Assembly (NCBI GenBank): GCA_022452125.1
Contig: JAKURJ010000100.1
Coordinates: 1-5,728, forward strand
Origin: Candidatus Poseidoniaceae archaeon
GTDB taxonomy: Archaea; Thermoplasmatota; Poseidoniia; Poseidoniales; Poseidoniaceae
Length of the DNA: 5,728 bases
Direction of reading: 5' to 3'
Below, piece by piece: positions 1-5,728 of the stretch. Made by a program: the position numbers and the translations under genes. The notes beneath the pieces were generated by a model, which did no database searches, had not been told where the DNA came from, and was given only the letters and a program-made list of their open reading frames with translations. How positions within the stretch are numbered: position 1 is the stretch's first letter; each line of letters begins with the position of its first letter.

Positions 1-704
1 TCTCCCAATTCCAATTCTCTATACGCATTTTGCGTTGAATCTCCAAGACTGGTAATCTGTGCTTGAGTGGAGGAAGTGATTGGACCGCGGTATGTAACTA
101 CACGCTGGTTCTTCAAGTCGGCAAGCAACTCTAGAGTGACGATGTCATCATTGCCGTCTTGGTCCAAATCAGCTACTGCAAGGTCCCACATCCAAACTAC
201 ATCGAATTGCTGTCCGATGGAGAATGTGTCTACAGTGCATCCATCATTCTCGATGATTGTGACGTTACCTGGCTTGTCGACTACAATTGCACCAGTTGCA
301 TCCTGGCGTAGTGGACGGTTTCGTGCATAGATAACGATGTCAACTGCGTTGTCACCGGTGAATTCACCGACTTCTACTTGTTGAGTGTTTGAATGGTCTT
401 CGAAATCTGCATCCTGATTAGGATTTGCAGAGGTCCAGATATCAGTGCGCTTCTGGAAATGACCGTTTTCGTTCCACAGAACTGAAATTTTCGTACTGCG
501 GTCATTCGCAGTTACAATATCTAAATCGCCGTCACAATCAAAATCGCCCAATGCGACATCAACAGGGTCTGTATCAGTCGTGTATGTCCTTGAAGTCGAA
601 GCAGACACAAGGTTTGCGGCGGTCGTTGAAAGTAACATTACTAAAACCAAGAATAACGCTCTTCCGCGTCCATCTTCATTCATACTCTTCCAAAGCATCA
701 TCAT
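1..704 (-). CDS. Secreted FG-GAP/VCBS repeat protein, N-terminal part (cut by window edge)
   Basis: The first 234 codons of an exported repeat protein are present; the C-terminus lies beyond base 1. With the start at 704, residues 1-15 form a short N-region containing K and R. Residues 16-33 are hydrophobic (ALFLVLVMLL then small residues), and a V-S-A site near residue 35 fits signal peptidase cleavage. The mature part carries FG-GAP/VCBS-type calcium-binding loops DxDxDGxxD: D54-D56-D58-G59-D62 and D179-D181-D183-G184-D187, each followed by IV. A degenerate copy (GEFTGDNAVDIV) lies near 113-124. Repeats of this kind build beta-propeller blades in extracellular adhesion or ligand-binding proteins; the ligand cannot be told here. 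In-frame ATGs lie at 704, 701, 698 and 683. I chose 704 because GAGGA (717-713) sits 8 nt upstream; 683 (MNEDGRG) also leaves an intact signal peptide. A TGA at 710-708 limits any longer start. Confidence 0.85.
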   Translation of the reverse strand, partial: MMMLWKSMNEDGRGRALFLVLVMLLSTTAANLVSASTSRTYTTDTDPVDVALGDFDCDGDLDIVTANDRSTKISVLWNENGHFQKRTDIWTSANPNQDADFEDHSNTQQVEVGEFTGDNAVDIVIYARNRPLRQDATGAIVVDKPGNVTIIENDGCTVDTFSIGQQFDVVWMWDLAVADLDQDGNDDIVTLELLADLKNQRVVTYRGPITSSTQAQITSLGDSTQNAYRELELG

Positions 705-712
705 CACTCATT

Positions 713-742
713 TCCTCGGAATCCAACTACCACTTTAATTGC
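713..742 (-). promoter_or_regulatory. Possible promoter and ribosome binding site of the FG-GAP gene
   Basis: The 120 bp between the stop of the unknown gene (825) and the start at 704 holds an AT-rich element, AATTAAAG on the minus strand (740-733), centred about 33 nt upstream of the ATG. A purine-rich GAGGA lies at 717-713. The spacing suits an archaeal TATA box with a very short leader. However, a start site 25 nt downstream of the box would leave the GAGGA at or just outside the transcript, so the two assignments partly conflict. The rest of the gap holds a 5-bp inverted repeat near 805-818 and nothing else I recognise. Confidence 0.25.
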
Positions 743-824
743 TTTGGAATGATGTCCGGAAGCGATTTGCACAAATGCTATGCAGTACAACGTTTTTTCT
801 AAACACGGAATAATCCGTTGAGAA

Positions 825-1469
825 TCACAATCCGGAGGCTAACCAAGCGGGAGAAGGACCCCATCCTGTGTTGTTTCCGCCGTGAACTTTTACGAGTTTG
901 CCGGCTCTAAACATTCCTTCCAGGAATAATTCTAGCTCTAAACCTTCTCTGTCTCCAAGAAAATCGCTAGCAGCGAGTGCAATTGTTTCGGTAGTTATCG
1001 CCGTGACACCATGGTTTCTAACGACAATTCTAAGCAATTCCTTCAACCAAGATTCTGCCATCGGGTCTTTCACCATAGGCCCTTGAGCAGGATGTGGTTC
1101 TTCGATCTCTTGCAGCTGTTCTCTCAATTCATCTGCTGAAGGCCTGACCGGTTGTTCCAACCCTGCTTCAACCAATTTAGCGGCAAGGTTCAATTCACCT
1201 ATTGGCCTTCTTACTACGGGAATTCTGGAAGGGTCCGGTTCTGGACCCATGTCCTTAGGTTTCCCGGATTCGACCGGAGAATCTGATGCGAACCCTGAAT
1301 TGGAAATAGAGGTGCTATCAACAGCCATTGGCATTGCCCAGCCAACCTTGGTTAAGCCCAATTCTGCTACGATATCTCTTACCCAATCGGCATCTCCTTC
1401 GAGCAGGACATCGATATCGTCATCATCACTGCGGAATCGATAGCGAATGTAGCCTCTCAACTCCTGCAT
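825..1469 (-). CDS. Unrecognised 214-residue protein downstream of aconitase
   Basis: I do not recognise this protein. Three parts can be seen. Residues 1-48 are compact and end at W44: a strand-like GYIRYRFR, an acidic DDDD run (15-18), IDVLLEGDADWV and a helix RDIVAELGL. Residues 49-135 are rich in P, S, E and G and are probably a flexible linker, with an amphipathic helix around 111-123 (SADELREQLQEIE). Residues 136-214 are a helical domain (SWLKELLRIVVRNHG, then TTETIALAASDFLG, then LELELFLEGMFRAGKLVKV), ending in a Gly/Trp-rich tail. The last part resembles a small winged-helix-like fold, but no DNA-contacting motif can be named. No signal peptide or membrane segment is visible, so it is probably cytoplasmic. 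It follows acnA by 39 bp without a TATA-like box and is probably read from the same transcript. The start ATG at 1469 is preceded by GGGTGAT, which lies inside a perfect hairpin. Its gene status is supported by length, codon pattern and operon-like placement. Confidence 0.82.
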   Translation of the reverse strand: MQELRGYIRYRFRSDDDDIDVLLEGDADWVRDIVAELGLTKVGWAMPMAVDSTSISNSGFASDSPVESGKPKDMGPEPDPSRIPVVRRPIGELNLAAKLVEAGLEQPVRPSADELREQLQEIEEPHPAQGPMVKDPMAESWLKELLRIVVRNHGVTAITTETIALAASDFLGDREGLELELFLEGMFRAGKLVKVHGGNNTGWGPSPAWLASGL

Positions 1470-1471
1470 GT

Positions 1472-1488
1472 ATCACCCTACGGGTGAT
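1472..1488 (-). promoter_or_regulatory. Perfect 7-bp hairpin over the translation start region
   Basis: On the minus strand the sequence reads ATCACCC, a 3-nt loop GTA, then GGGTGAT, a perfect inverted repeat ending 2 nt before the ATG at 1469. The 3' arm contains GGTGAT, which matches the part of the archaeal Shine-Dalgarno consensus complementary to the 16S rRNA 3' end. As RNA, the stem would hide that sequence. The element could therefore control translation of the unknown protein or act as a processing or 3'-end stem after acnA. It is too short to assign further. Confidence 0.5.
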
Positions 1489-1508
1489 GTGACATCAACC
1501 CACCGGTT

Positions 1509-4163
1509 CTACTGTGCAAGGTTTCTCAAGACGGTGTGCAAGATTCCTCCATTTCGGTAGTAATCGACCTCAACAGGAGTATCTAGTCTTACATCAACTT
1601 GGAATTCAACAGTTGAGCCATCTGATTTGTTGGCGGTTACTGTCAATTCTTGCAATGCTTCCACATCATCTGTGACTGGAATGTCAAATGATTCAGTGCC
1701 GTCGAGACCTAAGGACTCTGCATCTTCACCAGATTTGAATGTCAGTGGAAGAACGCCCATTCCTACAAGGTTAGACCTGTGAATTCTTTCGAAGGAAGTG
1801 GCAATTACGGCCTTTACTCCAAGCAAGTATGTGCCTTTAGCAGCCCAATCTCTGCTACTTCCTGTACCGTATTGTGAACCTGCCAAAACTACCATTGGAC
1901 CTTCATTATCCATCGCTGCTTCGAATACAGAGGTTACTTCACCTGTCTTGTGATTCAGTGCAAATCCTCCTTCTGTACCAGGAGCCATTTGGTTCCTCAC
2001 TCTGACGTTTGCGAAGGTACCTCTCATCATAATCTCATGATTACCTCTACGGCTGCCAAATGAATTGAAATCACCCTGTTGAACTCCACGCTCTACTAGC
2101 CATTTCCCGGCAGGACCATCTGCAGGGAATGCGCCAGCAGGAGAGATGTGGTCAGTAGTAATCGAATCTCCTAACTTTAGCAGAACTTTAGCGCTCTCAA
2201 TCGATTCGATTGGCTTCGCTTCCTTGGACAATCCTTGGAAGAATGATGGTAGGCGAATGTAAGTTGAATCGTCTTGCCACGGGTAGAGAGGTGATGCTTC
2301 GCTAGGTATTGAATCCCATCTAGGTTCTTGCATTACTGTTGAATATCTTTCTCTGAACATTTCAGGAGTTATCTTTGACATTGCAGCATCCAATTCTGCT
2401 TTTGTCGGCCAAACTTCGCTCAACATTACAGGCTCGCCCATTCTGTCAAATCCGATTGGCTCTGTCGTTAAATCCACATTCAAACTACCAGCTATTGCAT
2501 ATGCAACAACCAGAGGAGGGCTCGCAAGATATGATGCCTTGACCTTAGAATGAACTCTTCCTTCGAAATTGCGATTACCCGAGATAACAGAACCAACAAT
2601 CAATCCAGATTCATCAATTGCTGCTTCAATGTCTTCAGGCAAAGGACCTGAGTTACCGATACAAGTAGTACATCCATAACCTACATTGTTGAATCCTAGC
2701 GCTGCCAAATCCTTGTCTAATCCATTTGCTTCGTAGTATTCTGTAACTACTCTAGAGCCGGGAGCTAGAGAGGTTTTGACCCATGGTTTGACCAATAGGC
2801 CACGTTTTCTGGCTTTTCTTGCCAAGAGGCCTGCTGCAAGCATTACTCCCGGGTTAGATGTGTTGGTACAGGAAGTAATCGCTGCGATAACAACGTCTCC
2901 ATGATTCAGGTCGTAATCTCCTCCAACCAATGAGGACTTTGATAGATCTTCAGTTGAGAGACCATGGCCTTGATGACCGATTTCATGTGTTAATGAATGC
3001 TCAAAGTGTGATGCCATTTCTGACAAATCCACTCTGTCTTGAGGCCTCTTAGGACCAGCAAGAGCAGGTTGAACTGTTGAGAGATCCAGTTCCAGCATTG
3101 CTGTGTAGCTCTTCTCCGGGGAAGAGGAATCATACCACAAACCTTGGGCCTTACAATATGCTTCAACTCCAGCGACATCCTCTTCGTTTCTTCCGGAGAG
3201 CCTCATGTAAGATAGCGTGTTATCATCAACTGGGAAGAACCCACAAGTTGCTCCATATTCAGGTGCCATATTGGCGATCGTAGCACGGTCTGGTAATGAC
3301 AGAGCAGCCATACCTTGACCGAAGAATTCTACAAACTTACCAACAACCCCGTGCTCACGTAGCATTTCAACGATTTTTAGAGTCATGTCAGTGGCAGTTA
3401 CACCGGCATTGAGTGAGCCGGTAAGTCGGAACCCGACTACATCTGGCGAAAGCATGTAAATCGGTTGGCCAAGCATTACTGCTTCGGCCTCGATTCCACC
3501 AACACCCCAACCAAGAACCCCTAATCCGTTAATCATAGTAGTGTGAGAATCTGTTCCTACTAGTGAGTCGGGGAGCCAAACTCCATTCTCTTGGCGAGCA
3601 ACTGTTGCAATCCATTCCAAATTTACTTGATGTACAATCCCTCTAGAAGGAGGAACTGCTCTGAAGTTCTCGAGAGATTGTTGGCCCCACTTAAGGAAGG
3701 TGTACCTCTCCATATTCCTATGATATTCAATGTCCAAGTTTAGGTCAAGAGCCTCCGGATTTGACCCTGAAATATCAACCTGTACTGAGTGGTCGATAAC
3801 CAAGTCTACAGGAACTTGAGGGTTGACTTTCTCTGGGTCACCACCCATTTCCACCATTGCATCTCTGAGTGCTGCTAAATCTACTACTGCAGGAACTCCC
3901 GTGAAGTCTTGAAGAATCACTCTTGAAGGTCTGAAAGGTATCTCTCCCCTATCTCCATTCGCTGTCCAGCCAGCGATATTCCGGACATCCTGTTCGGTGA
4001 TCAGGAAACCATCGCAGTTTCTCAATGCTCCTTCCAAAAGCACACGAATTGAGTAAGGCAGAGATGATGTATCGACACCAGAGTCATCCAACGAATCCAG
4101 TGAATGATAGTGTCCACCTAGTGGAAAATCTTTCTTCGAAGAGAATGGGTCTGATTCGCTCAT
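1509..4163 (-). CDS. acnA: Aconitate hydratase, AcnA/IRP1 type
   Basis: Cytoplasmic TCA-cycle enzyme that isomerises citrate to isocitrate through cis-aconitate. At 884 residues it has the full length of the monomeric AcnA/IRP1 family (about 890). The [4Fe-4S] ligands are C432 in TSCTNTSNPG and C498 and C501 in GYGCTTCIGNSGPL. Other family motifs are DHSVQVD (124-130), GIVHQVNLEW (175-184), GTDSHTTMINGLG (203-215), SGNRNFEGRVH (528-538), GDSITTDHISPAG (665-677) and GTGSSRDWAAKG (766-777). The swivel domain occupies roughly the last 230 residues. All active-site motifs are intact, so the enzyme should be functional. Residues 386-400 hold five histidines in a region that is usually a variable linker. 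The ATG at 4163 has no Shine-Dalgarno-like sequence, and a TATA-like box is centred about 26 nt upstream, which suggests a leaderless transcript. The next gene follows after 39 bp. Confidence 0.97.
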   Translation of the reverse strand: MSESDPFSSKKDFPLGGHYHSLDSLDDSGVDTSSLPYSIRVLLEGALRNCDGFLITEQDVRNIAGWTANGDRGEIPFRPSRVILQDFTGVPAVVDLAALRDAMVEMGGDPEKVNPQVPVDLVIDHSVQVDISGSNPEALDLNLDIEYHRNMERYTFLKWGQQSLENFRAVPPSRGIVHQVNLEWIATVARQENGVWLPDSLVGTDSHTTMINGLGVLGWGVGGIEAEAVMLGQPIYMLSPDVVGFRLTGSLNAGVTATDMTLKIVEMLREHGVVGKFVEFFGQGMAALSLPDRATIANMAPEYGATCGFFPVDDNTLSYMRLSGRNEEDVAGVEAYCKAQGLWYDSSSPEKSYTAMLELDLSTVQPALAGPKRPQDRVDLSEMASHFEHSLTHEIGHQGHGLSTEDLSKSSLVGGDYDLNHGDVVIAAITSCTNTSNPGVMLAAGLLARKARKRGLLVKPWVKTSLAPGSRVVTEYYEANGLDKDLAALGFNNVGYGCTTCIGNSGPLPEDIEAAIDESGLIVGSVISGNRNFEGRVHSKVKASYLASPPLVVAYAIAGSLNVDLTTEPIGFDRMGEPVMLSEVWPTKAELDAAMSKITPEMFRERYSTVMQEPRWDSIPSEASPLYPWQDDSTYIRLPSFFQGLSKEAKPIESIESAKVLLKLGDSITTDHISPAGAFPADGPAGKWLVERGVQQGDFNSFGSRRGNHEIMMRGTFANVRVRNQMAPGTEGGFALNHKTGEVTSVFEAAMDNEGPMVVLAGSQYGTGSSRDWAAKGTYLLGVKAVIATSFERIHRSNLVGMGVLPLTFKSGEDAESLGLDGTESFDIPVTDDVEALQELTVTANKSDGSTVEFQVDVRLDTPVEVDYYRNGGILHTVLRNLAQ

Positions 4164-4180
4164 GTAATGTGTGCGATAGA

Positions 4181-4194
4181 CCCAATCATATCAA
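4181..4194 (-). promoter_or_regulatory. Probable TATA box for acnA (leaderless start)
   Basis: The 51-bp gap upstream of acnA contains TTGATATGATTGGG on the minus strand, centred about 26 nt before the ATG at 4163. That is the usual distance from an archaeal TATA box to the transcription start, so transcription would begin at or next to the start codon. The absence of any purine-rich ribosome site in this gap agrees. The gap is short enough that read-through from the cyclophilin gene is also possible. Confidence 0.4.
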
Positions 4195-4214
4195 CATGCC
4201 TTTTTGGGGCTCAA

Positions 4215-5240
4215 TCACCAGAATTGGTACCAAGGGGTGCCATCACTGATTCCATCATCGGTAATCTCGATTGAAACAATAGTTACATCGTTCACTGGCC
4301 TGTCATTTTGCCCAGTTTCCACAGAGGAAATTGAGTCTACATACTCTAGACCATCTGTAACTGTACCAAACACGGTGTGGATGCCGTCTAGGTGGCTTGG
4401 AGTACTGTCAGAAGGAACGATGTAGAATTGGCTTCCGCCTGTGTGAGGAGCATTGGTCTTGGCCATAGCCAATGACCCAGGAGCGTGTTTCAATCCGTTA
4501 TCTGCTTCATCAGGCATTGTCCAACTAGACTGAGCACATCCGTCTGAACTGTCTTGTACTTGACCGTTACAATATCCGTACCACTTTGCTGCGTAACCTC
4601 CGGTTCCAGCTTGGTTAACGAAGTCGCCTCCTTGTATCATGAAACCTGCAATAATTCTGTGGAAGATAACGCTGTTGTAGTTGCCATCTTCTGCGTGAAG
4701 AATGAAGTTTTCAACGTGTACCGGGGCTTCTGCTCTGTGAAGTGCGATTGTGATGGTCTCGTCATGGAAGACGCCGTACTCATCAGTCCAAGTTATTCTC
4801 ATTACTGCCTCACCATCTTCCAATCCTTCACTAGATTGCAAGAGCTGAATAGTCGCTAAAAGAAGCAAAAGTGTTGCCACAATTGCAAATAATCCGGCTG
4901 GAGTAGGTGTTCCTTCATTTACAAGTCTAGGGAATATGGTTTGAGAAATTCTCTGGTCCTGCATCTCATTTAGAAGTTGATTGTATTGTGCATTTGCCTG
5001 CTTGTCTCTGGGATTAATTTTGACAGCATCACGGTACAAACTGGCAGATTTTCTGTAGTCAGAAGAGGACCCAGTTTTAGCCGCCTTCAAATGCATTGCT
5101 TTTCCAGCCAATCTAAGTGTAGTAGCCTCTTTTCCATCAGCATCGACTTGACGTAGTATAGACAAGGCTTCTTCGTACTTACCCTTGTCTAGGAACTTTT
5201 CTACATCCCTCCAAGAATCTGCTATATCTTTGTCGGCCAT
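4215..5240 (-). CDS. Membrane-anchored cyclophilin-type peptidyl-prolyl isomerase with TPR-like N-terminus
   Basis: Catalyses cis-trans isomerisation of prolyl bonds during protein folding. The 341-residue protein has three parts. Residues 5-108 are helical and TPR-like (WRDVEKFLDKGKYEEALSIL, then a second helical pair ending DAVKINPRDKQANAQYNQLL). A single membrane helix lies at about 114-134 (AGLFAIVATLLLLLATIQLL). The cyclophilin domain is about 145-327. Catalytic landmarks are present: FHRIIAGFMIQGGDF (R195, F200, M201, Q203), MAKTNAPHTGGSQFYI (A260, Q271, F272, Y273) and HLDGIHTVFG (H283, L284, H288). Relative to human CypA, W121 is His, as is common in prokaryotic members, and F113 is Tyr. 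A long loop around 211-250 contains C224 and C235, a possible disulfide. The topology is probably N-in with the catalytic domain outside. The start at 5240 (MADKD) is preferred over the upstream ATG at 5309 because GGAG lies 4 nt before it and the 23-residue extension is basic and unlike the family. Confidence 0.92.
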   Translation of the reverse strand: MADKDIADSWRDVEKFLDKGKYEEALSILRQVDADGKEATTLRLAGKAMHLKAAKTGSSSDYRKSASLYRDAVKINPRDKQANAQYNQLLNEMQDQRISQTIFPRLVNEGTPTPAGLFAIVATLLLLLATIQLLQSSEGLEDGEAVMRITWTDEYGVFHDETITIALHRAEAPVHVENFILHAEDGNYNSVIFHRIIAGFMIQGGDFVNQAGTGGYAAKWYGYCNGQVQDSSDGCAQSSWTMPDEADNGLKHAPGSLAMAKTNAPHTGGSQFYIVPSDSTPSHLDGIHTVFGTVTDGLEYVDSISSVETGQNDRPVNDVTIVSIEITDDGISDGTPWYQFW

Positions 5241-5244
5241 GATA

Positions 5245-5248
5245 CTCC
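5245..5248 (-). promoter_or_regulatory. Ribosome binding site that supports the 5240 start
   Basis: GGAG on the minus strand lies 4 nt before the ATG at 5240. It favours this start over the in-frame ATG at 5309, which has only TTTGAATGTG in front of it. An AT-rich stretch, CGATTTTTACTAGG (5290-5277), is centred about 43 nt before 5240 and could serve as the TATA box, giving a leader of roughly 15-20 nt that includes this site. Confidence 0.45.
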
Positions 5249-5321
5249 GACAACCATTTTGGTTTTGAGCACTACGCCTAGTAAAAATCGAATTTTGTCG
5301 CCAACACATTCAAAGGTCGTA

Positions 5322-5348
5322 GGCCAACGCAGGGAGTCAATGGCCAAC
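5322..5348 (+). repeat. Direct repeat GGCCAAC, two copies 20 bp apart
   Basis: GGCCAAC occurs at 5322-5328 and again at 5342-5348, a repeat distance of exactly 20 bp, close to two helical turns. A shorter GCCAAC lies at 5300-5305. Equal helical phasing upstream of a start codon is what a dimeric regulator site would look like, but seven bases are few and chance is possible. Confidence 0.3.
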
Positions 5349-5361
5349 CCCCTCCGGGGGT
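5347..5361 (+). promoter_or_regulatory. GC-rich hairpin in the korA leader
   Basis: ACCCCC, loop TCC, GGGGGT form a perfect 6-bp stem of mostly G-C pairs, 24 to 38 nt upstream of the korA ATG. No T-run follows, so it is not a typical terminator. The 3' arm continues into GGGTGAGG, which resembles the archaeal Shine-Dalgarno core but is about 19 nt from the start codon. It may be a leader RNA structure or a protein-binding palindrome. Confidence 0.4.
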
Positions 5362-5384
5362 GAGGACATAGGGGACAACCCGAA

Positions 5385-5728
5385 ATGGACAAGATTGTAA
5401 ACGATTTTACTATCAACATCGCAACAGCAAATGGTACTGGTTCACAGTCCGCTAATCTAATTCTCTTACAGACTTTGTTCGACATGGGAATTCCTGTAAG
5501 TGGAAAGAATTTATTCCCTTCAAACATCTCTGGTTTGCCAACTTGGTACATCGTTAGGCTATCGGAAAAAGGTTACCAAGCACCGGGTGATAGAACTCAC
5601 ATTCAAGTTCTAGTTAATCCAGCAACATGGGAAGAAGATTTAGCTTCTCTTGAACCGGGAACCGTAGTTATCTGGAACATGGACTCAAAAATGCCGATGG
5701 AGCGAGAAGACGTAATTTCTTATCCAGT
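5385..5728 (+). CDS. korA: 2-oxoacid:acceptor (ferredoxin) oxidoreductase alpha subunit with fused N-terminal gamma domain, N-terminal part
   Basis: Only 114 complete codons are present; the reading frame stays open to the right edge. The visible part is the pyruvate/ketoisovalerate oxidoreductase gamma domain that is fused in front of the alpha domain in the roughly 600-residue KorA form. Typical features are the glycine-rich ATANGTGSQSAN (13-24), followed by MGIPVSGKNLFPSNISGLPT (34-53), WYIVR (54-58) and a hydrophobic strand GTVVIWNMD near residues 92-100. With KorB the complete enzyme oxidatively decarboxylates 2-oxoglutarate, or a related 2-oxoacid, to the acyl-CoA and reduces ferredoxin; it is cytoplasmic. 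Substrate choice cannot be settled from this fragment. ATG 5385 is the first in-frame start consistent with the family N-terminus, and AGGGGA lies 9 nt before it. A korB gene would be expected directly downstream, outside the window. Confidence 0.9.
   Translation, partial: MDKIVNDFTINIATANGTGSQSANLILLQTLFDMGIPVSGKNLFPSNISGLPTWYIVRLSEKGYQAPGDRTHIQVLVNPATWEEDLASLEPGTVVIWNMDSKMPMEREDVISYP

Larger units (their letters stand above)
5241..5384. promoter_or_regulatory. Divergent promoter region between the cyclophilin gene and korA
   Basis: The 144 bp separates two genes transcribed away from each other, so it must hold both promoters. The AT-rich core is an imperfect palindrome, AAAAT-CGA-ATTTT (5284-5296), which could position transcription factors for either direction. 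The korA-proximal half is much richer in G and C and contains a hairpin, a repeated GGCCAAC, and AGGGGA (5370-5375), a possible ribosome site 9 nt before the korA ATG. No separate TATA box for korA is obvious. Confidence 0.55.

Noticed and set aside
677..712. Tiny frame MSDDDALEEYE overlapping the FG-GAP start as a leader peptide
   Set aside because: It has only 11 codons, and its acidic content simply follows from the repeated GATGAT; no independent support.
67..802. Plus-strand open frames over the FG-GAP gene (67-330 and 425-802)
   Set aside because: They are antisense shadows; the minus frame has a signal peptide and FG-GAP calcium loops.
805..818. Inverted repeat ACGGA-ATAA-TCCGT as a terminator of the unknown gene
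   Set aside because: The stem is only 5 bp, and on the transcribed minus strand it is followed by GTTTAGAAAAAA rather than a T-run.
898..1443. Plus-strand frames within the unknown gene (898-1086 and 1249-1443)
   Set aside because: They are short and low-complexity (S- and N-rich), lie antisense to a longer frame in an operon-like position, and have no plausible start signals.
2990..3283. Small frames inside aconitase (2990-3178 minus, 3077-3283 plus)
   Set aside because: They overlap a continuous, fully recognisable enzyme reading frame and show no coding character of their own.
5241..5309. Upstream 23-residue extension of the cyclophilin from the ATG at 5309
   Set aside because: It is basic, unlike a signal peptide, lies in the divergent promoter region, and has no ribosome site, whereas GGAG precedes the ATG at 5240.
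5222..5551. Minus-strand open frame of 109 codons overlapping korA and the promoter region
   Set aside because: It is antisense to the clearly recognisable korA N-terminus, and its translation resembles no protein family.

Overview
The window looks like chromosomal DNA of a marine planktonic archaeon, most likely a Marine Group II euryarchaeon (Candidatus Poseidoniales) or a close relative. This is an inference, not a demonstration. It rests on moderate GC content, short AT-rich TATA-like boxes close to start codons, little consistent use of ribosome binding sites, and the combination of a bacterial-type monomeric aconitase, a 2-oxoacid:acceptor oxidoreductase alpha subunit with fused gamma domain, a membrane-anchored cyclophilin and a secreted FG-GAP/VCBS repeat protein. 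There is no rRNA, tRNA, mobile element or CRISPR array.

Layout. Four genes lie head to tail on the minus strand. Read in transcription order they are a TPR-like/transmembrane/cyclophilin peptidyl-prolyl isomerase (5240 to 4215), aconitase AcnA (4163 to 1509), an unrecognised 214-residue protein (1469 to 825), and the N-terminal part of an exported FG-GAP repeat protein (704 to the left edge, truncated). One gene runs the other way: the N-terminal 114 codons of korA, starting at 5385 and cut by the right edge. The 144 bp between 5240 and 5385 is a divergent promoter region with a GC-rich hairpin and a repeated GGCCAAC element. Gaps between the minus-strand genes are 51, 39 and 120 bp. There is no gene-free stretch over 300 bp.

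How the genes relate. Aconitase (citrate to isocitrate) and the 2-oxoglutarate:ferredoxin-type oxidoreductase (2-oxoglutarate to succinyl-CoA) are both oxidative TCA-cycle steps, here separated only by the cyclophilin gene. The cyclophilin probably acts outside the membrane on exported proteins, of which the FG-GAP protein is one local example. The unknown protein follows acnA by 39 bp with no visible promoter, so it is probably co-transcribed with it.

I found no clear new defence or mobile system. The items most worth a second look are the unknown protein with a perfect hairpin over its translation start, the unusual domain architecture of the cyclophilin, and the structured korA leader.
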